A stretch of DNA of 64,000 nt from Gemmatimonadota bacterium (GTDB lineage Bacteria > Gemmatimonadota > Gemmatimonadetes > Gemmatimonadales > GWC2-71-9). The stretch's first letter is position 1. Each line of letters starts with the position of its first letter. Under the pieces are notes generated by a model that had not been told where the DNA came from, ran no database searches, and worked only from the letters and a program-made list of their open reading frames with translations. Location of the stretch: assembly GCA_016704275.1 (NCBI GenBank), contig JADJAK010000003.1:372001-436000 (forward strand), written 5' to 3'. Made by a program: the position numbers and the translations under genes. This document shows, piece after piece, positions 1-7,077 of this stretch.

Positions 1-1433
1 AGCGTGAACCGTTGCTGCGCGAGGGTGCGCTGCCCGTCGTCACAGGCGATCAGATATTGCCCGACCGGCCAGCCGCCCGCCGTCTCGCGACCGAATGGGA
101 TCGCCGCCCAGGTCGAGGTCCACGTCGGCTGAATGTCGTAGCGCAGCGTGGCGCGGCCCATTTCGGTGGTGCCGTCGCGAAGGAAGCGGCACGTGAGTGC
201 CGCCTGGAGTCGGCGACCGGGTGCGTCGTGGTTGAGCAACACCTTGGCGCCGATGTAGGTGGTCTGCGCCGACTCGAAGGTCGTGGTCGGACTCTGTGAG
301 GCCTCCGGCGGCAGTTGACGACCCGACGGAAAGAGCGTGATCCGCCGCACGCGCGCATGGATGCGAGCCAGCGGTTCGGCGGTTGCGACCGGACCATCAG
401 AGGCGGGCGACGCCGCGCCGTCACCCGATGCGACGATCCGGAACCAGTTGCGGAAGATCAGCTCCTCGCCATAGTAGCAGCGCACTTCGTGACGCCCGAG
501 CTGCCACCAGCCCGGCGTGTCGCGGCCGTATCCGTAAGTGTGATAGCTCTCGGTCCAGGCGGCCTGGAGTTTCGCCACGATGGCGATGGTGGTGATCACC
601 GTGCCACCGTCACGCGTAACGGTGCACGAGAACGGAATCGTGAAGTCGCGACCCGGCGCGTCGTAGGTCAGCTTGAGTTCGGGGTAGAGATAGCGGGCCC
701 GGCCGATCGCGAACGAGTCGGCGTACGCGCGGGTGGTCAGCGTCGGTGTTTCTCGCGGCCCTTCGAAGAAGCGCATCGTCGCCCCGGTCACGCGGACGGA
801 GAGTGCGGTGCCGCCACTACTCGACACCTCCTTCACCTCGAACTGCACGCCCTCCTTGGGCCGGGCACGAGTGGCGTACCACCCACCCCCGAGCAGGACG
901 ATCCCGAGGAGCGCGGCCGGCGTGCGATAGCGACGCCACTGGCGCGGTGGCCCCTTCTTCACCGGGCGCTTCGGCAGCCCCTCGGGGATCGGACGGGGCG
1001 GTGCCGTCGGTGTGGGCCCCGCGCCACTCGGCGCGGCGAGCAGCGGCAGGATCTTCTCCGCGAGCAATTCCGTGTGCCGCTGGAGGTCCGGCGTGAGCGC
1101 GTCGAGCCAGTGACGCGTGCGCAGGTGGTACTCCATCGCCCCATCCGGCATCACGTCTTCGATGCGGAATGGAATGATGATCGCGCCCTTGCGGACCGCG
1201 GCGTCCACTTCGTTGATCACGTGCTCGGACCGGTTGGCGTTGGTGGAGAACACCACCACCAGGACGCGGCAGCCGCTGATGCCTTCCATGATCGATTTGG
1301 CCCAGATCGCCCCGGCCGTGATGTCGCGCGGTGCGATCCAGCAGCGGATGCCGGCACTCTCGAGCCCGTGCAGGACGGCGAGCGCCGCCGGCTGATCGGT
1401 GCTGGAGTAGGAAATGAAGACGTCGTGGGCCAT
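1..1433 (-). CDS. TIR-domain membrane protein (3' end outside window)
   Basis: The frame is open from an ATG at 1433 to the window edge, at least 477 residues. Residues 3-112 form a TIR domain: it opens HDVFISYSS, has the GIRCWIAPRD loop, and carries SEHVINEV with Glu75 where catalytic TIRs keep their NADase glutamate. A proline-rich basic linker (about 135-170) precedes one hydrophobic segment (about 172-188). The rest is beta-rich and holds two related modules, each starting DAPGR and carrying a Cys, RDG and Trp/Gly pattern (about 226-310 and 372-470). Bacterial TIR domains often cleave NAD+ or make cyclic ADP-ribose signals; whether this one is active is inferred from Glu75 only. It diverges from the SLOG-domain gene at 1578, with 144 bases between them. 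Confidence 0.8.
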   Translation of the reverse strand, partial: MAHDVFISYSSTDQPAALAVLHGLESAGIRCWIAPRDITAGAIWAKSIMEGISGCRVLVVVFSTNANRSEHVINEVDAAVRKGAIIIPFRIEDVMPDGAMEYHLRTRHWLDALTPDLQRHTELLAEKILPLLAAPSGAGPTPTAPPRPIPEGLPKRPVKKGPPRQWRRYRTPAALLGIVLLGGGWYATRARPKEGVQFEVKEVSSSGGTALSVRVTGATMRFFEGPRETPTLTTRAYADSFAIGRARYLYPELKLTYDAPGRDFTIPFSCTVTRDGGTVITTIAIVAKLQAAWTESYHTYGYGRDTPGWWQLGRHEVRCYYGEELIFRNWFRIVASGDGAASPASDGPVATAEPLARIHARVRRITLFPSGRQLPPEASQSPTTTFESAQTTYIGAKVLLNHDAPGRRLQAALTCRFLRDGTTEMGRATLRYDIQPTWTSTWAAIPFGRETAGGWPVGQYLIACDDGQRTLAQQRFT

Positions 1434-1577
1434 GGACCGCGGGGGAGGGAGGAGAGCAAGAACATCGCTCTCACCGGGCAGGGCCGCAACCGGCCGCGTG
1501 CCTTCCGGGGCGGCCCCGCGACCGTTAGATCTTGGGGGTTGCCCCAGCGTACCCTGCCACCCTCCGACCCTGACCCC

Positions 1578-3401
1578 ATGCCCTCTGCATCCCCCGAACC
1601 AGTCCGCGCCGATCTCCGGCCCCGCGTCGCCATCCGGGTCGGGGTGGTCGGCCATCGGGCCGAGCGCCTCGAAGGGGTGGACCGCGGACTGCTACGGGGA
1701 ACCCTGGCCCGGCTCCTTCGTCAGGTCCGCGAAAGCGCCGTGGCGACCACGGCGGATGTGCGGCACTATCGGTCGGACGGACCGCGGCTCACGCTGCTCA
1801 CCGGGATGGCCGACGGTACCGATCGCGATGCCGTCGATGCGGCACACACCGAGCCGTCCTGGGCGGTGCATGCGGTGTTGCCGTTCCCGATCGAGGGACA
1901 TCACGCCACCACTCAGGAGGGGCTGCGTGCCGCAATTGAGGGCTGCGCGGCCGTCACGGTCCTCGACGGCGTGGCTGGGCGGTACGACGCCTACGTCCCG
2001 TTGGCCAGGGTCCTGGTGGAGCAGGCCGATCTGTTGGTCGCGGTCTGGGATGGGGAGCGGGCTCGAGGTGTCGGGGGGACCGCCGAGGTGGTGCAGCACG
2101 CCCGACGCGACGCGGTCCCGATCATTCGCATCGATCCCCGGCTTCCCAACGCACCCTGGCTGGAAGATCTGAGCGCCTCGGACGAGGGGCGGGGGAGTGG
2201 ACTCGATCGGCTCCCCGCCGTCCTCACGGCGTTGCTCGCCGCACCCACCCCCGATCCCATCCTCGGCCAGTTCCTGACGGGGGACTTCCCGCGACGGCCG
2301 CGCTCGCGACTCTACGACCGCCTGGTGCACTTCGCCGCCGGGACGAAGGCTCCCGCCGGTGGGTCGATCCCCGAGCAGCCGGGTGAGGCTTGCGGCGAGG
2401 AGTGGCGCCGCGCCTGGACGGTGCTCCCCGCAGAGCGCCGCGAGGAGCTCACGGCCCGCTTTGCCGACGCCCATGGCTGGGCAGATGCGGCGGCGGTCTG
2501 GTATGGCGCCGCATTTCGGCAATCGTTCACGGCGATCTTTCTCCTCACCGTCTTCGCCGTCATGGCGGCGGGGATCGGGGCGGCTGAATTCGAGGCGCTC
2601 GGTCCCGTCCCGGAGGCGGGCGAGGTGCTGCTGCTGCTGGTGGTGCTCTATTTCGTTCGGCGAGGGCGGCAGGTCCGATCGCAGGATCGCTGGCTGCAAT
2701 TCCGCTCGCTCGCCGAGCGAGTCCGCCATCTGGCCATGCTGTGGCCACTGGCCCGGACGACGCCGCTGGTGCGGGTGCCGGAGGCGGTTCGCCCCGCGAC
2801 CCAGCCAGGCGCTGATCGGGAGGGGTGGGTGGCCTGGTACCTTCGCGCCGTTGCACGGGACGCGGGGCTGATCGGCGGGACCCTGGACACAGCGCACACC
2901 GCCGCCACGCGGGATTGGTTCCTCTCCGCCGAGCTGTTGCCGCAGCAGCGGTTTCATGAAGCGGTCGCCTCGCGGTCGGCCAAGATCCACCATCCGATGG
3001 AAGCGTGGGCAGAGCGGTTCGTGGTCCTTGCGGTGCTGCTCGCCATGGCGCGGCTCACCGGGGTGGTCGGCTTCATCACCGCCGATTTGCTGGGGTGGTC
3101 GGCCCCGCGGATCCTCGAGGCCGAGGAGATCATCAACCCGTCGTTGCATGCCGCGGCGGTCACCCTGCCGGCGCTGGCGGCCGGCATTCACGGCTTCCTG
3201 GGCACGGCGGACTTCGAGGGGAGCGTCCTCCGCTCGGGCGGTATTGCGCCACAGCTCGGGCGGCTGGCCGACCGGATGCGCTGGGTCCAGCCGATCGAGC
3301 TGCTCGAGGTGGGCGCCGTGGCGGCCGAGGTGAGCCGGGTCATGGAGGGGGAATTGGGCATCTGGCGCACGGTGGCGGAGAGCCGGCGGCTCCAGGCCTG
3401 A
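1578..3401 (+). CDS. SLOG-domain protein with four transmembrane helices (SLATT-like)
   Basis: The protein has 607 residues from the ATG at 1578; the frame is open further upstream but without protein-like sequence. Residues 18-186 look like a SLOG (LOG/DprA-type Rossmann) nucleotide-binding domain: VGVVGHR at the first strand, LLTGMADGTDRDA, then DLLVAVWDG followed by GGTAEVV. The second half has hydrophobic segments near 316-335, 347-361, 480-503 and 522-541. A WLQFRSLAERVRHL stretch after the second helix and TADFEGSVLRSGG after the fourth recall SLATT effectors. SLOG domains bind nucleotide-derived ligands, as in Thoeris ThsA, and SLATT proteins are predicted membrane effectors. Domain calls are by eye. 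The divergent TIR gene suggests a signal maker and sensor/effector pair, which is inference. Confidence 0.7.
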   Translation: MPSASPEPVRADLRPRVAIRVGVVGHRAERLEGVDRGLLRGTLARLLRQVRESAVATTADVRHYRSDGPRLTLLTGMADGTDRDAVDAAHTEPSWAVHAVLPFPIEGHHATTQEGLRAAIEGCAAVTVLDGVAGRYDAYVPLARVLVEQADLLVAVWDGERARGVGGTAEVVQHARRDAVPIIRIDPRLPNAPWLEDLSASDEGRGSGLDRLPAVLTALLAAPTPDPILGQFLTGDFPRRPRSRLYDRLVHFAAGTKAPAGGSIPEQPGEACGEEWRRAWTVLPAERREELTARFADAHGWADAAAVWYGAAFRQSFTAIFLLTVFAVMAAGIGAAEFEALGPVPEAGEVLLLLVVLYFVRRGRQVRSQDRWLQFRSLAERVRHLAMLWPLARTTPLVRVPEAVRPATQPGADREGWVAWYLRAVARDAGLIGGTLDTAHTAATRDWFLSAELLPQQRFHEAVASRSAKIHHPMEAWAERFVVLAVLLAMARLTGVVGFITADLLGWSAPRILEAEEIINPSLHAAAVTLPALAAGIHGFLGTADFEGSVLRSGGIAPQLGRLADRMRWVQPIELLEVGAVAAEVSRVMEGELGIWRTVAESRRLQA

Positions 3402-3433
3402 GGCTGATCGTCAAAAAGGTTGACAGTTGGGTG

Positions 3434-3449
3434 CGGCACGGGCTGTGCT
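3434..3449 (+). promoter_or_regulatory. Sigma-54-like -24/-12 promoter before pilT
   Basis: CGGCACG, four bases, then GTGCT. This matches the sigma-54 consensus TGGCACG-N4-TTGCW at 10 of 12 defined positions. The invariant GG (3435-3436) and GC (3447-3448) are exactly 12 bases apart. Transcription would start near 3460, 38 bases before the pilT ATG. Sigma-54 control of pilus genes is established in other bacteria; here it is inferred from this match. No enhancer-binding protein gene is in the window. Confidence 0.45.
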
Positions 3450-3497
3450 GGTTATGGGGCGTCGAATCGCCTGAAGACCCCCGTGCCCGGAAGCCGC

Positions 3498-4598
3498 ATG
3501 TCCTTGATCGAGACCTTCAACCTGATTCTCCGCAAGGCGCACGAGCTGGGCGCGTCCGACGTGCATATCTGCGCGGGCGGGCCCTACCGGATGCGGTTGC
3601 GGGGGGCCATCGCGCCGGTGGCGGGCGTTCCGCCGCTGACCTCGGTCGAGACGCGCCAACTGGCCGGGCACATCCTGTTGAACGCCCGGAAGGCCACCGC
3701 CGAGACGATTGATGCGGTGCTCGACCAGCTGCAGGACATCGATTGCTCCTACTCGGTCCAGGGAGTGGGGCGGTTCCGCGTGAATCTCTGCAGTCAGCGT
3801 GGGTCGGTCTCCGCCGTCCTCCGCGCCATTGCCGACCAGATCCCCGACTTCGAGCAGCTCGGCCTCCCCACGGTGCTGGCCGATATCGCGATGGAGGAAC
3901 GCGGCCTCGTGCTCCTCACCGGGACCACGGGGAGCGGCAAGTCGACGACCCTCGCCTCGATGATCGCGTATGTGAACCACCGGCGCGCCGGCAAGATCGT
4001 CACGATCGAGGACCCGATCGAGTTTCTGCACCGCGATGACCGCAGCAACGTCATCCAGCGCGAAATCGGCTCCGACACCCAGTCGTTCGAGATGGCGCTG
4101 CGCGCCGCGCTCCGGCAGGATCCCGATGTGATCCTCGTCGGCGAAATGCGCGACCGCGCCACCATCGACATCGCCCTCAAGGCCGCCGAGACGGGGCACC
4201 TCGTCTTCAGTACCGTGCACACGACCGATGCCCAGCGCACCATCGCCCGCCTCGTCTCCGTCTTCGACCCGAACGAACAGACCGCCGTGCGCCTCCGATT
4301 GGGGGAGTCGCTCCGGGCGGTGATTTCGCAGCGGCTCCTGCCGCGGGCAGATGGGCAGGGGCGCGTGGTGGCGGCCGAGGTGATGCGCAACACGCCGACG
4401 ATCGCCGACTGCATCGCCAATTCGCAGATGACCAGCGAGATCCGGGACCACATCGCGGCCGGCCGCACGCAGTACGGCATGCAGACGTTCGACCAGCACC
4501 TCACGGAGCTCTACTCCGCGCAACTGATCTCGCTGGAGGTCGCCAAGGCGGCGGCGACGAGTCCGGCGGATTTCGAGCGGAATTTGCAGTTCCAGTAA
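3498..4598 (+). CDS. pilT: Type IV pilus retraction ATPase PilT
   Basis: PilT is the hexameric cytoplasmic ATPase that depolymerises type IV pili for twitching motility. The 366 residues match family length. The N-terminus (LRKAHELGASDVHI) is typical. The Walker A motif GTTGSGKST lies near residues 142-150, and the Asp/Walker B region reads DPDVILVGEMRD followed by AAETGHLVFSTVHT. The C-terminal motif, AIRNLIR in most PilT proteins, appears as EIRDHIA, before YGMQTFDQHL. PilU-like paralogues also share much of this, so PilT versus PilU is not fully settled. I chose the ATG at 3498 because the conserved N-terminus starts there. No other pilus genes are nearby. Confidence 0.9.
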   Translation: MSLIETFNLILRKAHELGASDVHICAGGPYRMRLRGAIAPVAGVPPLTSVETRQLAGHILLNARKATAETIDAVLDQLQDIDCSYSVQGVGRFRVNLCSQRGSVSAVLRAIADQIPDFEQLGLPTVLADIAMEERGLVLLTGTTGSGKSTTLASMIAYVNHRRAGKIVTIEDPIEFLHRDDRSNVIQREIGSDTQSFEMALRAALRQDPDVILVGEMRDRATIDIALKAAETGHLVFSTVHTTDAQRTIARLVSVFDPNEQTAVRLRLGESLRAVISQRLLPRADGQGRVVAAEVMRNTPTIADCIANSQMTSEIRDHIAAGRTQYGMQTFDQHLTELYSAQLISLEVAKAAATSPADFERNLQFQ

Positions 4599-4601
4599 TG
4601 A

Positions 4602-4716
4602 AGGGTCGTAGGTCGTAAGTCGTAGGTCGTACGTCGTACGTGACGAGAGGTGAGACATTGCCCCCAATCGGGCACGTCTCACCTCTCACGTCCTACGACT
4701 TACGACTTACGACCCT
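4602..4716. repeat. Heptad-repeat palindrome, copy 1
   Basis: This 115-base inverted repeat sits between the convergent genes pilT and dcd. The left arm is a run of 7-base units of the form GTCGTA(A/G/C); the right arm carries the complementary units CTACGA/CTTACGA and ends in GACCCT, pairing with AGGGTC at 4602. An inner stem (GAGGTGAGAC with GTCTCACCTC) encloses a loop of about 19 bases. A second element of the same design lies at 25263-25341. Its position allows a two-way terminator, but there is no T-tract. It may be a dispersed REP- or MITE-like repeat. Confidence 0.8.
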
Positions 4717-4717
4717 C

Positions 4718-5278
4718 CTACAACCGCGGCAACGTCACCCCGCGCTGCGCCTGATACTTCCCCTTCTTGTCCGCATAGCTCGTCTCACAGACATCGTCGG
4801 CGTCGGCCTCGAAGAAGAGGACCTGGCAGATCCCCTCGTTCGCGTAGACCCGGGCGGGGAGCGGCGTCGTGTTGCTGATCTCCAGCGTGACGTGGCCTTC
4901 CCACTCCGGCTCGAAGGGCGTCACGTTGGTGATGATGCCGCAGCGGGCGTAGGTCGACTTGCCGACGCAGATGGTCAGCACGTTCCGCGGGATCCGGAAG
5001 TACTCGACCGATCGGGCCAGCGCGAAGGAGTTCGGTGGCACGACGCAGACGTCGCCGGTGAACTCCACGAAGCTCTTCTCGTCGAAGTGCTTCGGGTCGA
5101 CGATCGCCGAGAGGGCGTTGGTGAAGATCTTGAACTCATTGGCGACGCGCATGTCGTAGCCGTAGGACGAGACACCGTAGGAGATCCCGCCGGCGCGGAC
5201 CTGCCCGTCCGTGAAGGGCTCGATCATGCCGTGTTCGGTCGCCATGCGGCGGATCCAGCGGTCCGACTTGATGGACAT
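4718..5278 (-). CDS. dcd: dCTP deaminase
   Basis: Dcd deaminates dCTP to dUTP (some members go on to dUMP) to feed dTMP synthesis. The 186-residue product starts at the ATG at 5278 (MSIKSDRWIRRMA), which matches the family start; the open frame extends 37 residues upstream without conserved sequence. Visible family motifs are GKSTYARCG (106-114) and GHVTLEISN, with Glu133 at the catalytic position, and a C-terminal YADKKGKYQ, which closes over the active site in relatives. It is convergent with pilT and divergent from nuoA. Whether it is mono- or bifunctional cannot be decided from sequence alone. Confidence 0.92.
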   Translation of the reverse strand: MSIKSDRWIRRMATEHGMIEPFTDGQVRAGGISYGVSSYGYDMRVANEFKIFTNALSAIVDPKHFDEKSFVEFTGDVCVVPPNSFALARSVEYFRIPRNVLTICVGKSTYARCGIITNVTPFEPEWEGHVTLEISNTTPLPARVYANEGICQVLFFEADADDVCETSYADKKGKYQAQRGVTLPRL

Positions 5279-5376
5279 CAGCGCCTGCCAAGGTGGGGGT
5301 GGGGACTGGAGGGGAGCGCGGTTCAACGGCGGGGAATATATGGGTGCCAGTCCGCCAATGCATCGCCTCCCTCTGG

Positions 5377-5405
5377 TTGAAATCGCCACCCAAGGGCGGT
5401 ATTTT
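5377..5405 (+). promoter_or_regulatory. Sigma-70-type promoter of the nuo operon
   Basis: TTGAAA (5377-5382), a 17-base spacer, then TATTTT (5400-5405). Both boxes are close to consensus and the spacing is optimal. Transcription should start near 5412, leaving a leader of about 33 bases before the nuoA GTG at 5445. It is the only strong promoter seen for the nuoA-nuoN block. Confidence 0.65.
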
Positions 5406-5414
5406 GGTCGGGAT

Positions 5415-5430
5415 TGTGAAACATTTCACG
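5415..5430. promoter_or_regulatory. CRP/FNR-like palindrome at the nuo transcription start
   Basis: TGTGA-N6-TCACG, the half-site arrangement bound by CRP/FNR-family regulators (TGTGA-N6-TCACA). The inner GTGAAA/TTTCAC arms are a perfect inverted repeat. It lies just downstream of the predicted start site, so a bound protein would more likely repress than activate. The regulator is not in this window. Confidence 0.45.
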
Positions 5431-5444
5431 AGAGGGGGCAAGGC

Positions 5445-5810
5445 GTGCTGCAGCCGTACATCCCGATTCTCATGCTACTCCTCTTCGTGGTGGCCAATGC
5501 GGCCCTGATCCTCGGCCTCTCGCACTTCCTCTCCTCGTCCCGTCCCACCGCCGTCAAGCTCGCCGCCTATGAATCCGGGATGCCCGTGCTGGGCGATGCC
5601 CGCGAGCGCTTCTCGGTCAAGTTCTACCTGATCGCCATGCTGTTCATCATTTTCGACATCGAGACGGTCTTCATGGTGCCGTGGGCGGTGGCGTTTCAGC
5701 AGTTCCGGGAGCTGGGCGGGGTCCTCTTCATCGAGATGCTGACCTTCGTGCTCATCCTGGCGGTCGGCTATGTCTACATCTGGAAGCGGGGAGCGCTGCA
5801 ATGGGATTGA
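5445..5810 (+). CDS. nuoA: NADH-quinone oxidoreductase subunit A
   Basis: NuoA is a small membrane-arm subunit of complex I with three helices. The GTG at 5445 gives 121 residues, the usual size, and follows an AGAGGGGG ribosome-binding site at about 7 bases. Family hallmarks are KLAAYESGMP, where the loop contacts the quinone cavity, RFSVKFYLIAMLFIIFD, and the C-terminal YVYIWKRGAL. The frame is open further upstream, but that part would overlap the promoter and palindrome. The end overlaps nuoB by 10 bases, so the two are probably translationally coupled. Confidence 0.9.
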   Translation: MLQPYIPILMLLLFVVANAALILGLSHFLSSSRPTAVKLAAYESGMPVLGDARERFSVKFYLIAMLFIIFDIETVFMVPWAVAFQQFRELGGVLFIEMLTFVLILAVGYVYIWKRGALQWD

Positions 5811-6421
5811 CCCTGCCGCCGCCGATGGGCAGCGACGAGTCGCTGGAGCTGACCTCGCCCAACTGGGTCACCACCCGGCTCGACTTCCTCGCCAACTGGG
5901 CGCGCTCCAACTCCCTCTGGCCGATGCCGTTCGGCACCGCCTGCTGCGCGATCGAGTACATGGCCACCGCCGCCTCGCGCTATGACATCTCCCGCTTCGG
6001 AATGGAGCGGCAGAGCTTTTCCCCCCGACAGGCCGACGTCCTGATCTGTGCCGGACGTCTCCCCTTCAAGCTGGCGCCGGTGATTCGACGGATCTGGGAC
6101 CAGATGCCCCAGCCGAAGTGGGCCATCTCGATGGGCGCCTGCGCCTCGACCGGCGGGATCTTCGACACCTATGCGATGGTGCAGGGGATCGACACGATCA
6201 TCCCGGTCGACGTCTACGTCCCCGGCTGCCCGCCGCGCCCCGAAGGGCTGCTCTACGGCATCCTGATGCTGCAGAAGAAGATCAAGCAGGAGTCGATGGT
6301 CGACCCGATGCTCCGGGTGGAACACCTGGTGCAGGCCGACGGCCTCTTCCGCCGCCCCGAGGAGATCAACGAGGTCTCGGAGCCGTTTGGCAATTCGGTC
6401 AGCCAGACGAGGTCGGGATGA
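5801..6421 (+). CDS. nuoB: NADH-quinone oxidoreductase subunit B
   Basis: NuoB holds cluster N2, the last iron-sulfur centre before quinone, at the base of the peripheral arm. It has 206 residues. The cluster ligands are visible: the tandem cysteines in GTACCAIEYMA-like sequence (here FGTACCAIEY is FGTACC-type, reading TACCAIEYMA), then LICAGR, MGACAS and YVPGCPPRPE. The ATG at 5801 lies inside the end of nuoA. Its TGA overlaps the nuoC ATG. The PSFGTACC-type context is near residue 45. Nothing is missing relative to the family. Confidence 0.95.
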   Translation: MGLTLPPPMGSDESLELTSPNWVTTRLDFLANWARSNSLWPMPFGTACCAIEYMATAASRYDISRFGMERQSFSPRQADVLICAGRLPFKLAPVIRRIWDQMPQPKWAISMGACASTGGIFDTYAMVQGIDTIIPVDVYVPGCPPRPEGLLYGILMLQKKIKQESMVDPMLRVEHLVQADGLFRRPEEINEVSEPFGNSVSQTRSG

Positions 6422-7077
6422 GCGCAGGCGACACCGCCGGCACCCCGGCGGAACGCGCCGCGTCTGGAGCCGCCGCGACGGTGGCGGCCCTCCGTGAGCG
6501 CTGGGGGGCCGCGATCGAACGGACGGCCCTCCACTCGGGCCAGCAGGTGGTCCAGGTCGCCGCGGCCCGCGCCCACGACATCCTGGAATGGCTGCAACAG
6601 GACCCCGCCCAGGCGTTCGACTACCTCACCGACATCACCGCCGTCGAATATCGCGATCCCGAACGGCCGCTCGAGGTCGTCTACCAGCTGCGGTCGCTGG
6701 CGCGTCGGGTCGATCTCCGGGTCAAGATCGCCCTCGATCCGGTCGGTCGCCTCGAGGTCGCCACGGTGACGGACCTCTGGAAGGGCGCCGAATGGCTGGA
6801 GCGTGAGGCGTGGGACATGTTCGGCGTCGTCTTCGCCGGCCACGGCGATCTCCGTCGCATCCTCATGTGGGAGACGTATTCCGAGGGGCACCCGCTCCGG
6901 AAGTCCTTCCCGCTCCGCGGCCATCGGTCGCGGGCCGAGCAGACGCTGCAGGCGCTCGCCGCGAATCCCGAGGCGCACTACTCGATGGAGGAGCTGTCGA
7001 TCGCGGATGCCTATCAGGAACTCCCGGCCGACATGCAGGCGCGCCTGTTGACCCGGACGAAGGAGGGGACGTCGTGA
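6418..7077 (+). CDS. nuoC: NADH-quinone oxidoreductase subunit C
   Basis: NuoC is the 30 kDa hydrophilic subunit that packs against NuoD in the peripheral arm; here it is separate, not fused as NuoCD. The product has 219 residues. It begins with about 25 low-complexity Ala-rich residues before the conserved fold. The family signature is visible as WLEREAWDMFGV followed by FAGHGDLRRIL and the HPLRKSFPLRG end of the domain. The start is an ATGA overlap with nuoB, and its own stop overlaps the nuoD GTG. Confidence 0.93.
   Translation: MSAGDTAGTPAERAASGAAATVAALRERWGAAIERTALHSGQQVVQVAAARAHDILEWLQQDPAQAFDYLTDITAVEYRDPERPLEVVYQLRSLARRVDLRVKIALDPVGRLEVATVTDLWKGAEWLEREAWDMFGVVFAGHGDLRRILMWETYSEGHPLRKSFPLRGHRSRAEQTLQALAANPEAHYSMEELSIADAYQELPADMQARLLTRTKEGTS

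Noticed and set aside
315..1577. N-terminal extension of the SLOG protein frame
   Set aside because: Arg-rich sequence antisense to the TIR gene; the SLOG domain starts right after the ATG at 1578.
3411..4682. Minus-strand open frame with TTYDLR-type repeats opposite pilT
   Set aside because: Its start translates the heptad palindrome and the rest is antisense to pilT.
4602..4716. CRISPR array
   Set aside because: The short repeats are 7 bases with no spacers and form one fold-back structure; no cas genes are present.
5335..5363. dcd promoter (TATATT on the minus strand)
   Set aside because: The -10 box is good but no acceptable -35 box lies 16-18 bases upstream.
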